Assembly: GCF_014195325.1 (NCBI RefSeq)
Contig: NZ_JACIBK010000010.1
Span: forward strand, 209,117 to 273,116
Direction: 5' to 3'
Source: Rhizobium sp. BK650
GTDB lineage: Bacteria > Pseudomonadota > Alphaproteobacteria > Rhizobiales > Rhizobiaceae
Length of the DNA stretch: 64,000 nt
Part shown: positions 63,913-64,000 of the stretch, piece by piece
Layout: every line of letters begins with the position of its first letter
Position numbering within the stretch: the stretch's first letter is position 1
Notes under the pieces: model-generated
What the model saw: the letters and a program-made list of their open reading frames with translations, nothing else
Told to the model about the DNA's origin: nothing
Database searches by the model: none
Position numbers and translations under genes: made by a program

Positions 63913-64000
63913 GCAAAGTTAAAGTGTCCTGTTTCTGCAAAGTTGGAATGTCACTCTCCTCACGTTTTGATGACGTGGGAGATTGCGGATGGGACTGATA
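63913..64000 (+). mobile_element. Possible left end of an insertion sequence
   Basis: Two similar 16-base direct repeats, GCAAAGTTAAAGTGTC (63913-63928) and GCAAAGTTGGAATGTC (63937-63952), are followed by an ATG at 63989 with the partial protein Met-Gly-Leu-Ile at the window edge. Rhizobial ISNCY-type transposases are recalled to begin in this way, but four residues cannot prove it. The rest lies outside the window. Confidence 0.3.

Noticed and set aside
1..64000. CRISPR arrays, tRNA and rRNA genes, phage structural genes
   Set aside because: None were seen on either strand; repeats found are isolated pairs rather than arrays.

Overview
The window looks like an accessory region of a rhizobial alphaproteobacterial chromosome (Rhizobiales, for example Bradyrhizobium, Rhizobium or relatives). 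This is judged from the moderately GC-rich codon use, many paralogous PAS histidine kinases of one rhizobial type (H-box SIAHEVxQPL, truncated in N-box style), FixJ/StyR-type response regulators, Rrf2 and LysR regulators and a lone ubiA. Genus cannot be fixed from sequence reading alone. No tRNA, rRNA or CRISPR array was seen.

Layout. 1-6.7 kb: end of an Rrf2 regulator, an HD-domain protein, an EF-hand protein, catalase, a short-chain dehydrogenase and a GST. 6.9-14.4 kb: a decayed FixJ-type regulator, a small membrane protein, two paralogous NmrA-like oxidoreductases around an intact FixJ/StyR-type regulator, a Tat-exported alpha/beta hydrolase, an OmpR regulator lacking its phospho-aspartate, and a secreted cupin divergent from a PdxR/MocR regulator. 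16-21.5 kb: a class III cyclase with an azoreductase and a small coupled ORF, a stand-alone receiver, and a StyR/TodT-like regulator next to a 690-residue sensor kinase. 21.7-27.5 kb: WrbA divergent from an aromatic ring-cleavage operon (extradiol-type dioxygenase, maleylacetate reductase, amidase, CBS protein, GST). 27.6-34.7 kb: MscS channel with a cyclic-nucleotide-binding-like domain, nitroreductase, LysR, Rrf2, LysR, sensor kinase and receiver. 34.8-40.3 kb: one 1862-residue kinase-like/ATPase/GAF/PAS/histidine-kinase protein. 40.7-43.4 kb: AhpD-like protein, divergent tryptophan-2,3-dioxygenase-like protein, LinD/PcpC-like GST dehalogenase. 43.6-53.4 kb: GFA protein, four metallo-beta-lactamase-fold proteins, a second cupin, another sensor kinase, an MFS transporter and a broken SDR. 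54.3-55.3 kb: ubiA. 55.3-63.7 kb: an overlapping operon of three tyrosine recombinases, two small coiled-coil proteins and a RecD-like helicase, with what may be the edge of an insertion sequence at the right end of the window.

How it may work together. Two repeated palindromes tie the middle of the window into candidate regulons. The first, AAAC-N4-GTTT, matches the published box of StyR/TodT/TmoT response regulators. It occurs in front of the membrane protein, the NmrA-like genes, both FixJ/StyR-type regulators, a GST, an Rrf2 gene and the divergent metallo-beta-lactamase pair. The second, CGTCCA-N6-TGGACG, occurs twice between wrbA and the ring-cleavage operon and once in front of the dioxygenase-like/LinD-like operon 19 kb away. 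The inference is an electrophile/quinone and (halo)hydroquinone detoxification and catabolic network: reductive dehalogenation, quinone reduction, ring cleavage by a dioxygenase whose two halves appear swapped relative to MhqO/PcpA, then maleylacetate reduction. The substrate is unknown.
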